The notes: generated by a model from the letters alone, not told the origin. DNA of 64,000 nucleotides from Janthinobacterium sp. SUN073 (GCF_030397665.1 NZ_JAPUBT010000009.1:180936-244935); one strand, 5' to 3'. Shown: positions 30,215 through 39,447, numbered from the stretch's first letter. Numbers and translations: made by a program.

Positions 30215-30587
30215 AAATAAATCACACTTTTATTTATCTTCGAGATAATTCCTGAAAATCAACATGGTGCAATCAATCTGGCATCCCAGAGTGCGGTGTG
30301 CGCACAGCAAACCATAGTTGATCAAGGGCAACGATCTCTCATTCTGGTCATCGGCTGCCGCATAAAAGGGAGACACTATCCGCTGACCAGTCCGAGTGCC
30401 TCTTCGAAATAAACGTCAACTTCGACGGCGTTTGCCCCTGATATCGATGGCACGAACGACCTCTAGCAGCGGGAACCTTACCGTGGATATCCCGATCATC
30501 GGCCGAACGCTTCGGCCCGCATTCGAATGTAGCGACTTTCCGTCAAAATGGTTTGGAAGAAATTTTTTCTGATAAAGGTCATTCAAC
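30215..30587. other. Gene-free stretch before the Sel1 gene
   Basis: These 373 bp contain no open frame of coding character. The first part is AT-rich, and the rest has average composition with no repeat or stem I can support. It may be the remains of the duplicated or inserted segment that carried the tRNA-Phe copy. The promoter for the Sel1 gene should be near the right end, where AAAGGT lies before the ATG. Confidence 0.6.
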
Positions 30588-31718
30588 ATGAAATTCTATT
30601 TTTTGACATGTCTGTTGACACTCGCACTTGCTGCCGAAGCCGCTATGTCGTCCCCGACATTAGACGAAGTTAACACGGCATATGAGACGAAAGATTACGC
30701 TGCGTCTTTAACGGGCTACGCGAAACTTGCTGCGGATGGTAATGCGGTGGCGCAGAACAAATTGGGCGAGATGCACGCCAACGGCGTGGGTACTTCAAAA
30801 GATGAGCAACGGGCGGTTTCATGGTATCGAAAAGCTGCGGAGCAGGGCTTGGCCGATGCGCAGCAGAACCTGGCCGTGATGTACGGCAAAGGCAAGGGAG
30901 TCCCCCAGGATTGGCAACAGGCTCTGGCTTGGCATCGCAAGGCGGCAGAGCAGGGCTACGCTCTCGCCCAGTTTTTCATGGGAGTGATGTACGAATTCGG
31001 ACATGGGGTTTCCAAGGATCCAGTACAAGCTATCAGTTGGTATCGCAGAGCCGCCGATGATGGGTTTGCTCGCGCTCAATATCGTATGGGAACGGCAGCG
31101 GCAGACGGATGGGGCATGCCTGTGGACGGACAGCAGGCGGTGAGCTGGTATCGCAAGGCTGCTGAACAAGGGCATGCCAACGCACAGCTTGAATTGGGCT
31201 TGGTGTTCGCCACTGGGGATGGTGTCCCGAAAGACGAGCAGCAAGCGGTGAGCTGGTATCGAAAAGCGGCGGCGCAGGGGAGTTCGCGGGGACAGTTCAG
31301 TTTGGCATTGGCTTATGCCAACGGTACAGGGGTGCCGCGTGACGAAGAGGAAGCCTCGACCTGGTATCGCAAGGCTGCGGAACAAGGCTACGTCGATGCG
31401 CAATACAATCTGGGAGTACTGTATGCCAGCAGTCGCGGGCCTACCAAGGATGAGAAGCAAGCGGTTAAATGGTATCGCCGGGCGGCTGATCAAGGCGATG
31501 CTGGCGCGCAGTACAATTTGAGCTTGATGTACCTTTACGGCAGAGGCGTCCCGCAGGATATTCAGCAAGCTTATTTCTGGTGCCTCTTATCTAGCTTCAG
31601 AGGTCATAAAGCCGCAACCCTATCCAGGCTGCTTGCTTCCTTTGACAGCAATGAGACAGCCGCGGCGCATGAAAAAATGTTTGCAAAGGTTAAGGCATGG
31701 GTGCCAAGAACTGAATAG
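30588..31718 (+). CDS. Secreted Sel1-repeat protein (eight repeats)
   Basis: This 376-residue protein has a signal peptide (residues 1-21) and eight tandem Sel1 repeats of 36 residues from about residue 50 to 340, each like QYNLGVLYASSRGPTKDEKQ and SWYRKAAEQG. The superhelical array mediates protein-protein contact; in other bacteria secreted Sel1 proteins act in signalling, envelope upkeep or host contact. Base composition is lower in GC than its neighbours. It sits between a decayed and an intact tRNA-Phe, which suggests acquisition by transfer. Confidence 0.92.
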   Translation: MKFYFLTCLLTLALAAEAAMSSPTLDEVNTAYETKDYAASLTGYAKLAADGNAVAQNKLGEMHANGVGTSKDEQRAVSWYRKAAEQGLADAQQNLAVMYGKGKGVPQDWQQALAWHRKAAEQGYALAQFFMGVMYEFGHGVSKDPVQAISWYRRAADDGFARAQYRMGTAAADGWGMPVDGQQAVSWYRKAAEQGHANAQLELGLVFATGDGVPKDEQQAVSWYRKAAAQGSSRGQFSLALAYANGTGVPRDEEEASTWYRKAAEQGYVDAQYNLGVLYASSRGPTKDEKQAVKWYRRAADQGDAGAQYNLSLMYLYGRGVPQDIQQAYFWCLLSSFRGHKAATLSRLLASFDSNETAAAHEKMFAKVKAWVPRTE

Positions 31719-31859
31719 GCCTAGGCCCTGATCTCAGGCGGTCGTGCTCGGCATGGTGGAGTATATTAACGCTGAGCAACAAGCGGAGCCGCCCGAAGTA
31801 CGGTGGCCTACCGGGCATCATAGATGGACCGGGGCAAAGATTTTTTTGAGCCTGCAAAT

Positions 31860-31887
31860 AAAAAGCCAACCCGAAGGTTGGCTTTTT
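31860..31887 (-). terminator. Rho-independent terminator of tRNA-Phe (copy 1)
   Basis: On the minus strand, a 12-base stem with a TTCG loop ends in TTTTT. It lies 20 bp past the tRNA 3' end. The second tRNA-Phe has the same arrangement with a different stem sequence. Confidence 0.9.
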
Positions 31888-31907
31888 ATTATGTACTGCT
31901 GAATTCT

Positions 31908-31983
31908 TGGTGGCCCGGGGCGGAATCGAACCACCGACACAAGGATTTTCAATCCTCTGCTCTACCGACTGAGCTACCAGGCC
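31908..31983 (-). tRNA. tRNA-Phe (GAA), copy 1
   Basis: The 76-base minus-strand gene folds into a cloverleaf: acceptor GGCCTGG with CCGGGCC, D arm GCTC-GAGC, anticodon loop TTGAAAA (anticodon GAA), variable loop, and T arm with GGTTCGATTCC, with CCA encoded. A TATAAT -10 element is at 31994-31999. It is identical to the copy at 42458-42533. Confidence 0.98.
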
Positions 31984-31993
31984 AAGGCGGCGA

Positions 31994-31999
31994 ATTATA
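31994..31999 (-). promoter_or_regulatory. -10 element of tRNA-Phe copy 1
   Basis: TATAAT on the minus strand lies 11 bases before the tRNA 5' end. The same element stands at 42544-42549 before the second tRNA copy, within an identical 15-base stretch. No clear -35 box is seen. Confidence 0.75.
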
Positions 32000-32102
32000 G
32001 CAGAAAGACTTTCTACCTGACCAGAGCTAGCTGTGTTCAAATGCAACAGATGGCCAAAACATGGTGTTTTGGCATCCTTGTATGAGCTGAAGGGATGTGG
32101 CA

Positions 32103-32873
32103 ATGCAGCGATGTATTGGAGTGCAAGGCCTGGCGGCTGCTGGCTTGTTCAGTTTGTTTTGCGGTACGGCGCGGGCAGATGGCCTGGCCGATCTGAATGC
32201 GGCGCTGGCGCGTTTGCAGGGGCAGATGCCGATCAAGGCGCAGGTCGAATCGAAAACCTGGCGCCGCGAGGGCGAGGGCAAGGCGGCGGAAGACGATAGC
32301 GGCCAGGCCACGGTGGCTGTCGACAGCGGGCCGGCGGGCTTGCAGGTGCTCTACAGTAAGGAGGTGCTGGCGAAAGTGGAAGCCGAGCAGCGCGCCAGGG
32401 TGAAAGATCCGAAGGTCAAGACGCCGATCGGCTTTGCGCTGGGAGAAATGAAGGCGACGGAGCTGCACTCCATGGTGTCGGCGGCCGATGCCCTGTCGCG
32501 CGAAATCGAGGAAGCCGTGTTCAGCGGCGAGAAGATCGATAACTACAAGGGCAAGCCGGCGCGCCTGCTCAGCTTTACCTTGTCGCTCGACAAGGTGCCG
32601 GAAAAGGACCGCAAGTATGTGAAGAAGTTCGAGGGCGGCATCGAGGTGTGGATCGCCGCCGACGGCACGCCGCTGGCCAGCCATTTCCACTTTGACGTGA
32701 GCGGGCGCGCTTTCGTTGTCATCAGCTTTACGCAAAAGACGGACGAGACGCGCCAGTATGGCGTCAGCGGCGACCATTTATTGTTGTTGCGCAAGGAAAG
32801 CAAGAATGCCACCTCGGGCGCGGGCGAGAAGGTGGAAAGCAAAATTATCAAGACCTTGCAGCTGCAGTCCTGA
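32103..32873 (+). CDS. Secreted protein of unknown function
   Basis: This 256-residue protein has a signal peptide (cleavage near TARA) and a soluble, lysine- and glutamate-rich body. It contains ALARLQGQMPIKAQVESKTW early and a later GGIEVWIAADGTPLASHFHF. The pattern suggests a lipid-binding or LolA-like beta sheet, but I cannot assign a family. I chose the ATG at 32103 because AGGGA lies seven bases upstream, while the GTG at 32097 is too close. A terminator follows the stop. Confidence 0.7.
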   Translation: MQRCIGVQGLAAAGLFSLFCGTARADGLADLNAALARLQGQMPIKAQVESKTWRREGEGKAAEDDSGQATVAVDSGPAGLQVLYSKEVLAKVEAEQRARVKDPKVKTPIGFALGEMKATELHSMVSAADALSREIEEAVFSGEKIDNYKGKPARLLSFTLSLDKVPEKDRKYVKKFEGGIEVWIAADGTPLASHFHFDVSGRAFVVISFTQKTDETRQYGVSGDHLLLLRKESKNATSGAGEKVESKIIKTLQLQS

Positions 32874-32892
32874 CGCGTTGCAGCCCCCCCCC

Positions 32893-32918
32893 AAGCCGCT
32901 GATCCAGCGGCTTTTTTT
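32893..32918 (+). terminator. Rho-independent terminator
   Basis: AGCCGCTG and CAGCGGCT with an ATC loop are followed by seven T. It ends the preceding secreted-protein gene and overlaps the stop region of the convergent lipoprotein gene. Confidence 0.9.
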
Positions 32919-33342
32919 ACATCGCCGAACTGCCGCCCATGGTGCTCTTTTGCAGCACGCAGCGTCCCGCCTCGCAGGTGGCGCCCGGATCCGTGACGAT
33001 GGAGCAGGTCGACATCATGCCGTCCGCCTGCTGCTGCTTGCGGCTCGCCTCGGCTTGCGCCTGGGCCAGTGCCTTGAGTTTCTTGCCGTCATAGCTTTTG
33101 CTGGACCAGGCCAGGTAGCGCTCGGGGCCGCCGCAGGCCTTGGCGCCGATGGCGAGGGTCTGGCATTGCTGCGTGGAATCGCAGGCGGCGGCGCCCACTT
33201 CCGCCTGGATTTGTGCCAGCAAGCCGGCATTGCCGGGGGCGGGCGGCGCATCTTGTGCGGGGGCGCTGCCGCAGGCGCTGGTGAGCAGCAGCAGGATGGC
33301 GGCGCACGTGGCGCGCAGGACGGAGTAGGTTGGCGTTTGCAT
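32917..33342 (-). CDS. Small cysteine-containing lipoprotein of unknown function
   Basis: This 141-residue protein has a lipobox (LLLLTSAC) preceded by a hydrophobic stretch; the mature part has several cysteines spaced as CDSTQQC, KACGGPERYLAWSSKS, MSTCSI and CEAGRC, which could form disulfides. The pattern resembles a family of small secreted Cys-rich proteins of Burkholderiales, but I know of no function. Start at 33342 gives a normal signal peptide; an ATG at 33390 would add an odd 16-residue lead. Confidence 0.65.
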   Translation of the reverse strand: MQTPTYSVLRATCAAILLLLTSACGSAPAQDAPPAPGNAGLLAQIQAEVGAAACDSTQQCQTLAIGAKACGGPERYLAWSSKSYDGKKLKALAQAQAEASRKQQQADGMMSTCSIVTDPGATCEAGRCVLQKSTMGGSSAM

Positions 33343-33438
33343 GCCTTCATCATGTGCCACGCTTGCCCGAATGGCAAGCACGATTCGCACTTGGCCAGAA
33401 CCTTGATCCCCGTCATTTTCATTGCCAAGCAGTCAAAG

Positions 33439-33452
33439 TTAATATAAATCAA
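33439..33452. promoter_or_regulatory. FNR/ANR-type box upstream of cytochrome c peroxidase
   Basis: The site TTAAT-ATAA-ATCAA matches nine of ten conserved bases of the FNR consensus TTGAT-N4-ATCAA. It lies about 100 bp before the peroxidase start. Cytochrome c peroxidases are often FNR-controlled, so oxygen-responsive control is likely. The site is 36 bp from no other known feature. Confidence 0.55.
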
Positions 33453-33550
33453 CATCCAATCAGTGATGTACGGGTGGCAACCGGGCCGGTGCGCTGCATT
33501 CCCGCGCCGGCGCGTGCCGCCGATTCGGGAATGTTTCCAGGAGTTAGACT

Positions 33551-34546
33551 ATGCGCCGCACCCTCTCACCCATCCTTTTCATCACCAGCCTGGCCTTCGG
33601 CTGCGTGCTGCATGCCGCCGAAAAGGAACCGATCCAGCCGATCACTGCCGCCAAGGTGGCCAATCCGGCGATGGTCGAATTGGGCAAGAAATTGTTTTTC
33701 GACCCGCGCCTGTCGCGCTCGGGCTTTATTTCCTGCAATAGTTGCCATAACCTGAGCATGGGCGGCACGGACAACATCAAGACTTCGATTGGCCACAACT
33801 GGCAGCGCGGGCCCATCAATTCACCCACGGTGCTCAATTCCAGCATGAACGTGGCGCAGTTCTGGGATGGCCGTGCCAAGGATTTGCAGGAGCAGGCGGG
33901 CGGTCCCATCGCCAATCCCGGCGAGATGGCTTTTACGCATGAGCTGGCCATCGATGTGCTGGCCTCGATTCCTGCCTACCGCGCGGAATTTCGGCAAGTG
34001 TTCGGCCAGGATAAATTGACCATCGAGCAAGTCACGCGCGCCATCGCCGCCTTCGAGGAAGTGCTGGTAACCCCTGGTTCCCGCTTCGACCAATGGCTGA
34101 TGGGCAAGAAAAGCGCGTTGACGAAAGACGAGCTGGCCGGCTACCAGTTATTCAAATCCAGCGGCTGTATCGCCTGCCATAACGGTCCCGCCGTGGGCGG
34201 CAACACCTTCCAGAAGATGGGCGTGGTGGAACCGTACAAGACGGCGATGACGGCGCAAGGGCGCTCGGCCGTGACGGGCAAGGATGCCGACCGTTTCAAT
34301 TTCAAGGTACCGACCCTGCGCAACGTGGAGCTGACCTACCCCTACTTCCACGATGGCGAAGCGGCGACCCTGACGCAAGCCGTCGATGTGATGGGCCGTT
34401 TGCAACTGGGCCGCACCTTTACGCCCGATGAAAATGGCAAGCTGGTGGCTTTCCTGAAGACCCTGACGGGCAAGCAGCCGCAGCTCGTGCTGCCGATCCT
34501 GCCGCCATCGTCGGACACGACGCCGAGGCCGGTGCCGTTTGACTGA
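33551..34546 (+). CDS. Di-heme cytochrome c peroxidase
   Basis: This 331-residue periplasmic enzyme reduces hydrogen peroxide with electrons from cytochrome c. A signal peptide (1-22) precedes two c-type heme sites: CNSCH (electron-transfer or peroxidatic domain) and CIACH (second domain). Family features include LFFDPRLSRSGFISC, GRAKDLQEQAGGP and NVELTYPYFHDG. AGGAG lies about eight bases before the ATG. The upstream FNR-type box fits use at low oxygen. Confidence 0.95.
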   Translation: MRRTLSPILFITSLAFGCVLHAAEKEPIQPITAAKVANPAMVELGKKLFFDPRLSRSGFISCNSCHNLSMGGTDNIKTSIGHNWQRGPINSPTVLNSSMNVAQFWDGRAKDLQEQAGGPIANPGEMAFTHELAIDVLASIPAYRAEFRQVFGQDKLTIEQVTRAIAAFEEVLVTPGSRFDQWLMGKKSALTKDELAGYQLFKSSGCIACHNGPAVGGNTFQKMGVVEPYKTAMTAQGRSAVTGKDADRFNFKVPTLRNVELTYPYFHDGEAATLTQAVDVMGRLQLGRTFTPDENGKLVAFLKTLTGKQPQLVLPILPPSSDTTPRPVPFD

Positions 34547-34559
34547 GTAAGCTGTACAT

Positions 34560-34586
34560 AAAAAATGCCCGCATACAAGCGGGCAT
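34560..34586 (-). terminator. Rho-independent terminator after the S9 peptidase gene
   Basis: ATGCCCGC and GCGGGCAT form an eight-base stem with a six-base loop; on the minus strand it is followed by TTTTT, seven bases after the peptidase stop. Confidence 0.88.
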
Positions 34587-34592
34587 CGAGGT

Positions 34593-36980
34593 TTACTTCA
34601 ATGTTCTCTGGAACAACTGATAGATGCGGCGGTACTCGTCATACCACGCTTCCGGCTGCACGAAGCCGTGGCGTTCCATCGGGTAGCTGGCCATTTCCCA
34701 GTTATCCTTTTTGAGCTCGATCAAACGCTGCGACAGGCGCACGGAATCCTGGTAAAACACGTTGTCGTCGATCATGCCGTGGGCGATCAGGAGGTTGCCC
34801 GTCAGTTTGTCCGCGTATTCGATGGGCGACGAGATTTTATACGCATGCGGATCGATGTCCGGCGTGTTCAGGATATTCGCCGTGTACTCATGGTTGTAGG
34901 TGGTCCAGTCCGTCACGGGGCGCAGGGCGGCGCCGGATTTGAACACGTCCGGCGCGCGCATCAGGGCCATCAGGCTCATGAAGCCGCCATAACTGCCGCC
35001 ATAGATGCCCACGTTCCGGATGTCGCCCTGGTGCTGCTGTGCCAGCCAATTGGCGCCATCGATGAAATCTTCCAGTTCCGGGTGGCCCATCTGGCGGTAG
35101 ATGGCCGTGCGCCACGCGCTGCCATAGCCGAGCGAGGCGCGGTAGTCGACGTCGAGCACGATGTAACCCTGCTCGACCAGCAGGTTGTGGAACATCTGCT
35201 CGCGGAAGTAGACGGGGTAACGTTGCGTGACGTTCTGCAGGTAGCCGGCGCCGTGCGCGAACATGACGATCGGATATTGTTTACCCGCTTGCAGCTGCGC
35301 CGGGCGATACAGCTTGGCCCAGATCGGGGCCGCGCCATGCGTGGACGGCACTTGCACCAATTCCGGCATGACCCAAATGCGCGCCTTGAAGGCCTCGCTG
35401 CGCGTATCCGTCAGGATATTCGCCTTGCCGCCTGCAACGGAAATCGTCGCCAGCTGGGCCGGCATATAGCTGGTGGAGTAGCGCAGCAGCAGCTTGCCGT
35501 TATCGGGCGACAGGCCGAAGTTTTCCACGCCTTTCAAATTCGTCACTTCGCGCGCGCCGCCATCGCTGGCCGTGCTGGCGCACACGTCATACGTGCCAGG
35601 CGCTTGCCGGTTGCACATGAAATAGGCGATTTTGCCGTCGCGGCTCCATTCGACGGCGCTCACTTCCCACTGGCCGCTGGTCAAGGCGCGAGCCGGAGCG
35701 GCGCCCGTCTTCGTGTACAGGTGGGCGTAGCCGCTTTCCTCGGACAGGTACCACAGGGTGGCGTTGTCGGGCAGCCAGCCGAATTCGTCGGCGCGGCGGT
35801 TGACCCAGGCCGCGTCGCTGATGCGGTGCACCGGCACCAGGGCACCGTTGACCAGGTCGACGGTGGCGAGCCAGCTGTCCTTGTTGTCGATGGCGCGCAC
35901 GCGCACGGCAACTTTGCTGCCGTCATCGGTCCAGGCGATGCCGTCGCGCTGGGCGTCGATGCGCACGGGACGGTTGCCTTTCAACGGCGGCAGCTTTTGT
36001 TCGGCGCGCAGAAGCGCCAGCGGATCCACGGCGATGCCGGGCAGGCTGTCGAAAGCGATGTCGCGCACCTGGCCCGTGCGCAAGTCGGCCAGTTTCAGGC
36101 TTTGCGCGATCGGCATGTTGCGGCCCACGCGCGTGCGCTCGTCGTCCGCTTCCGGGTAGCCCGTTTCCGTGACGTAGCGGGCCAGCTTGCCCAGCTTGCC
36201 CTTCTCGGCGGCCTTGTCCTGCGTGACGAACAGCAGCCAGCGGCCATCCGGCGACAGGGCGCTGCCGGAAATCGTGACTTTATCTCCCAGGTAGATCGGT
36301 TCCGGCGCGCGCGTGGCGTCCAGGCGGCGCTCTTCCTGGCGGCGTTCGCGGGCCGCGTCGCGGTCTTGCTTCTGGCGCGCCAGGTTGACGATCAGGCGCA
36401 GCTGCAGTTCGCGCAGGGCGTCCGCTTCCGGCTTGGCGTCCGGGTCCTTGGCCGCGCGCAGCAGGGCGACGGGCGCGCTCAGGCGGTCAACGCGGCTCCA
36501 GCTGAACCAGTCTGTGCCGCTGCGGTATTGTACCGCGCCGCCGTCGGCGGAATATTGCGGGTCGCTGATGGCCGAGACGCCGCGCGTGATTTGCGTCAAG
36601 GCGCCGTTTTTCAGGTCGCGCTCGAACAAGTCGCCGTTGCGCAGCAAGATGGCGCGCGTGCCGGCCCGGTTGACGAGCATCTGCTGGCCATCGAGATGGG
36701 CCAGTTGCGCGTCGTCGACCTTCTTGCCGCTATTCAGTTTGGCGTTCGCGCCTGCCACTTGATACGTGTCGCGCAGGGGCGAGCCGAGGCGTTTTTGCTT
36801 GTAATACAGCTGGCCATTCCAGCCCCACCATGCCGCTTCGACGGGAGTACCGATCCAGTCGGGATCGGCCATGGCCTGGTCCAGGGTGATGGGCGTGGGG
36901 GCGGTGGTGGAAGGGGCCGCATGCACGGCGGGCAGCAGAGATAGCAGCAGGAGCGGCAGCAGGGGAAGAACCAGACGCAT
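34593..36980 (-). CDS. Secreted S9 family prolyl oligopeptidase-like peptidase
   Basis: This 795-residue exported peptidase has a signal peptide (1-22), an N-terminal beta-propeller with DPP4-like repeats (about 60-540), and a C-terminal alpha/beta hydrolase domain. The nucleophile serine is in GIYGGSYGGFMSLMALM, the aspartate region is LIAHGMIDDNVFYQDSV, and the histidine is in PMERHGFVQPEAWYDE. Such enzymes cleave short peptides, often after proline. It lies convergent to the cytochrome c peroxidase gene and is transcribed alone. Confidence 0.93.
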   Translation of the reverse strand: MRLVLPLLPLLLLSLLPAVHAAPSTTAPTPITLDQAMADPDWIGTPVEAAWWGWNGQLYYKQKRLGSPLRDTYQVAGANAKLNSGKKVDDAQLAHLDGQQMLVNRAGTRAILLRNGDLFERDLKNGALTQITRGVSAISDPQYSADGGAVQYRSGTDWFSWSRVDRLSAPVALLRAAKDPDAKPEADALRELQLRLIVNLARQKQDRDAARERRQEERRLDATRAPEPIYLGDKVTISGSALSPDGRWLLFVTQDKAAEKGKLGKLARYVTETGYPEADDERTRVGRNMPIAQSLKLADLRTGQVRDIAFDSLPGIAVDPLALLRAEQKLPPLKGNRPVRIDAQRDGIAWTDDGSKVAVRVRAIDNKDSWLATVDLVNGALVPVHRISDAAWVNRRADEFGWLPDNATLWYLSEESGYAHLYTKTGAAPARALTSGQWEVSAVEWSRDGKIAYFMCNRQAPGTYDVCASTASDGGAREVTNLKGVENFGLSPDNGKLLLRYSTSYMPAQLATISVAGGKANILTDTRSEAFKARIWVMPELVQVPSTHGAAPIWAKLYRPAQLQAGKQYPIVMFAHGAGYLQNVTQRYPVYFREQMFHNLLVEQGYIVLDVDYRASLGYGSAWRTAIYRQMGHPELEDFIDGANWLAQQHQGDIRNVGIYGGSYGGFMSLMALMRAPDVFKSGAALRPVTDWTTYNHEYTANILNTPDIDPHAYKISSPIEYADKLTGNLLIAHGMIDDNVFYQDSVRLSQRLIELKKDNWEMASYPMERHGFVQPEAWYDEYRRIYQLFQRTLK

Positions 36981-37072
36981 CGGGGATCGCTTTAATCAAA
37001 GGGGATGGTGAAGGTACAGGCTATGAGGCCGGTATTCTAGCGGAGGAGTTTCGTACAGGAAATGTCGGAAAG

Positions 37073-39361
37073 CTAAGCTTGCCGCCGGGCCAGCCAGGCG
37101 AGAAAGTCGGCTAGCGGCATCGGCCGCGCATACAGGTAACCCTGCAAGCCGTCGCAATCGTGGGCGACCAGGAAGTCGGCCTGCTCCTGCGTTTCCACGC
37201 CTTCGGCCACCACGCGCAAGCCCAGGTGGCGCGCCATGGCCAGGATCGCTTGCACGATGGCCGCGTCGCGCGGCGTGTCGTCGATGAAGCGCTTGTCGAT
37301 TTTGAGTTCGTACAGCGGCATCGAGGTCAGGTAGGCGAGGCTGGAATAGCCGGTGCCGAAATCATCGATGGAAAAGCGGATGCCCAGTGTCGCCAGTTCG
37401 CGCATGCGCGCCAGCGAGGCGTCGCGCTGGTCGATCAGCAAGCCTTCCGTCAATTCCAGGATCAGGGCGCCGGCCGGCGTGCCGTGTTCGGCCAGCGCCG
37501 CCTGCACGCGGGAGGCGAAATCGGGCTGGCGAAACTGGGCCGGGCTGACGTTCACGGACAGGGCGACGGGTGATCCCGCCTGCGCCAGCAGGCAGGCGGC
37601 GCGACACGCTTCGCGCAGGGCCCAGTGCCCCAGCCTGACGATCAGTCCCGATTCCTCGGCGATGGGGATGAAGATGCCCGGTGCGATAAAGCTGCCGTCC
37701 GGCTGCGGCCAGCGCATCAGCATTTCGGCGCCCGTGACCCGTCCATCGCGGTCGACCTGGGGCTGCACGTGCATGCACAATTGGCCCATGTCGAGGGCGC
37801 GTGCCAGCGCCCGTTCCAGGGTCAGGCGACGCTCCACGTCCGCTTGCATGGCCGCTTCAAAGAAGGCGATGCCGTTGCGTCCTTCCGCCTTGGCACGGTA
37901 CATGGCGATATCGGCTTCGCGCAGCAAGTCGTGCGCCTGCTGGCCCGCTTTCGGCAGCAGGGTCACGCCGATGCTGGCGCTGCAATGATACGACTGCCCC
38001 TCGATATCAAAGTCGCGCGCGATGGCGGTACGGATTTTCTCGGCCACCTGGGCCGCCGCATGGGCTGCGCCGTGCAAGTCATCGGCCAGGTGCGCCAGCA
38101 GTACGACGAATTCGTCGCCGCCGATGCGCGCCACCGTGTCGGCCTTGCGCATCAGCTGTGCCAGCCGTTCTCCCGCCAGGCGCAGCAGCGCGTCGCCGGT
38201 GGCATGGCCGCGCGCGTCATTGATGTGCTTGAAGTGGTCGAGGTCGATGAACATCAGCGCGCTGATGGACTGGTCGCGCGGCGCGGCGGCCAGCAAATGG
38301 GCGATGCGGTCCATCAGCAGGCGCCGGTTGGGCAAGCCCGTCAGCACGTCGTAGAAGGCCAGGCGGTGGATGTCCGCTTCCGATCGCTTGCGCTCGTCGA
38401 TTTCGCGTTCGACAGCCACCCAGTGCGTTTGCCTGCCGTCCGCATCCGTAAACGGCACCAGTTCCGCTTCGACCCAGTACGCCTTGCCGGCCTTGTTGTA
38501 GTTCAGCAATTCCGCCCTGGCCGGCTGGGCGCTGGCCATGGCGGCGGCGACGCGCGCCAGTTCGCCCGCATCGGTGGCGGGGCCCTGCTGGAACAGCAGG
38601 CTGCGGCCCAGCACCTCGGCGCGCGCATAGCCGCTGCTGCGCTTGAAGGCGTCGTTGACGAAGATGATGCGCGTGGCCGATACCGTCCCGGCGCCGGGGC
38701 CGGGCGGGCCGTCCAGCACTTCGGCGATCATCACCATGTCGTTCAGGCGGGCCAGCGCCGTGGCCGTCAAGCGCAGCTCGGCGTTGCGTTGCGACAGGGC
38801 CTGGCTGCTGTCTTCCAGGTGGCGCAGCAGGAAGGCGCAGGACAGGGTCAGCACGGCGGCGATAAACAGGAAGTTCAGGGCCACGATCAGCGCGCGCAGC
38901 ACGGGAGAGTCGGGCGTGCCCGGCAGGTGCAGGGCGACGTCGGGGTGCAGGCCCAGGAAAAAGATGGTCAGCGAGGTCAGGGCCAGGGTGGACAGGGCTG
39001 GCCGCATGCCCAGCAGCAGTGCCGCCAGCACGGGCATGAGCATCATGTAGATCTGGCTGACGGGGCCGATTTTCAGCAGCAGGCCCACGCCTACCAGGTA
39101 GGCGACGATGAGGAATTGCCACACGCGCCAGCGGTAGGGCATGGCGCGCAGATGCCAGATGACGCCGATCCAGCCGATGGCCAGCAAGTCGAGGGCGACA
39201 ATGGACCAGATGGCTTCGCTCGCGGCCAGCAAGGCGCTGGGAATGGCCGTCACGAAGCCAAGCAGCAGCACCATCTGCAGCAGGTGCTTGAAGACCTGGC
39301 CGCGCCAGTGCGCGAGATCGTTCGACGCCGCCACGCTGCCGTCCTTTCTCCAGGATGCCAT
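37073..39361 (-). CDS. Membrane GGDEF-EAL cyclic-di-GMP protein with PAS domain
   Basis: This 762-residue protein has five or six membrane segments (residues 25-195), a PAS-type domain (about 200-320), a GGDEF domain with intact IGGDEFVV, and an EAL domain. The EAL motif is GAEMLMRW, that is EML rather than EAL, but the other catalytic residues (NVSPAQF, ELTEG, DDFGTGYSS, KIDKRFI, AEGVE) are kept, so phosphodiesterase activity is possible. The GGDEF site may make or only bind GTP. It can raise or lower cyclic-di-GMP in response to a membrane signal. No partner gene lies next to it. Confidence 0.95.
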   Translation of the reverse strand: MASWRKDGSVAASNDLAHWRGQVFKHLLQMVLLLGFVTAIPSALLAASEAIWSIVALDLLAIGWIGVIWHLRAMPYRWRVWQFLIVAYLVGVGLLLKIGPVSQIYMMLMPVLAALLLGMRPALSTLALTSLTIFFLGLHPDVALHLPGTPDSPVLRALIVALNFLFIAAVLTLSCAFLLRHLEDSSQALSQRNAELRLTATALARLNDMVMIAEVLDGPPGPGAGTVSATRIIFVNDAFKRSSGYARAEVLGRSLLFQQGPATDAGELARVAAAMASAQPARAELLNYNKAGKAYWVEAELVPFTDADGRQTHWVAVEREIDERKRSEADIHRLAFYDVLTGLPNRRLLMDRIAHLLAAAPRDQSISALMFIDLDHFKHINDARGHATGDALLRLAGERLAQLMRKADTVARIGGDEFVVLLAHLADDLHGAAHAAAQVAEKIRTAIARDFDIEGQSYHCSASIGVTLLPKAGQQAHDLLREADIAMYRAKAEGRNGIAFFEAAMQADVERRLTLERALARALDMGQLCMHVQPQVDRDGRVTGAEMLMRWPQPDGSFIAPGIFIPIAEESGLIVRLGHWALREACRAACLLAQAGSPVALSVNVSPAQFRQPDFASRVQAALAEHGTPAGALILELTEGLLIDQRDASLARMRELATLGIRFSIDDFGTGYSSLAYLTSMPLYELKIDKRFIDDTPRDAAIVQAILAMARHLGLRVVAEGVETQEQADFLVAHDCDGLQGYLYARPMPLADFLAWLARRQA

Positions 39362-39447
39362 GTAACCGTACTGAGCAGTAGGTTGACTAAATACTACGCG
39401 CTATCTTTCCCCATGTCATCTTGATCATTAAGCATGGTTGCCGGCGT

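Noticed and set aside
30588..31718. The Sel1 array as a CRISPR-like or DNA tandem repeat
   Set aside because: The periodicity is in the protein (36 residues) with diverged DNA units, and there are no spacers.
34668..36944. 758-residue open frame opposite the S9 peptidase
   Set aside because: It has shadow composition and no recognisable domain, and the minus strand encodes the whole peptidase.
37625..39424. 599-residue open frame opposite the GGDEF-EAL gene
   Set aside because: Low-complexity shadow composition; no domain; the opposite strand is certain.
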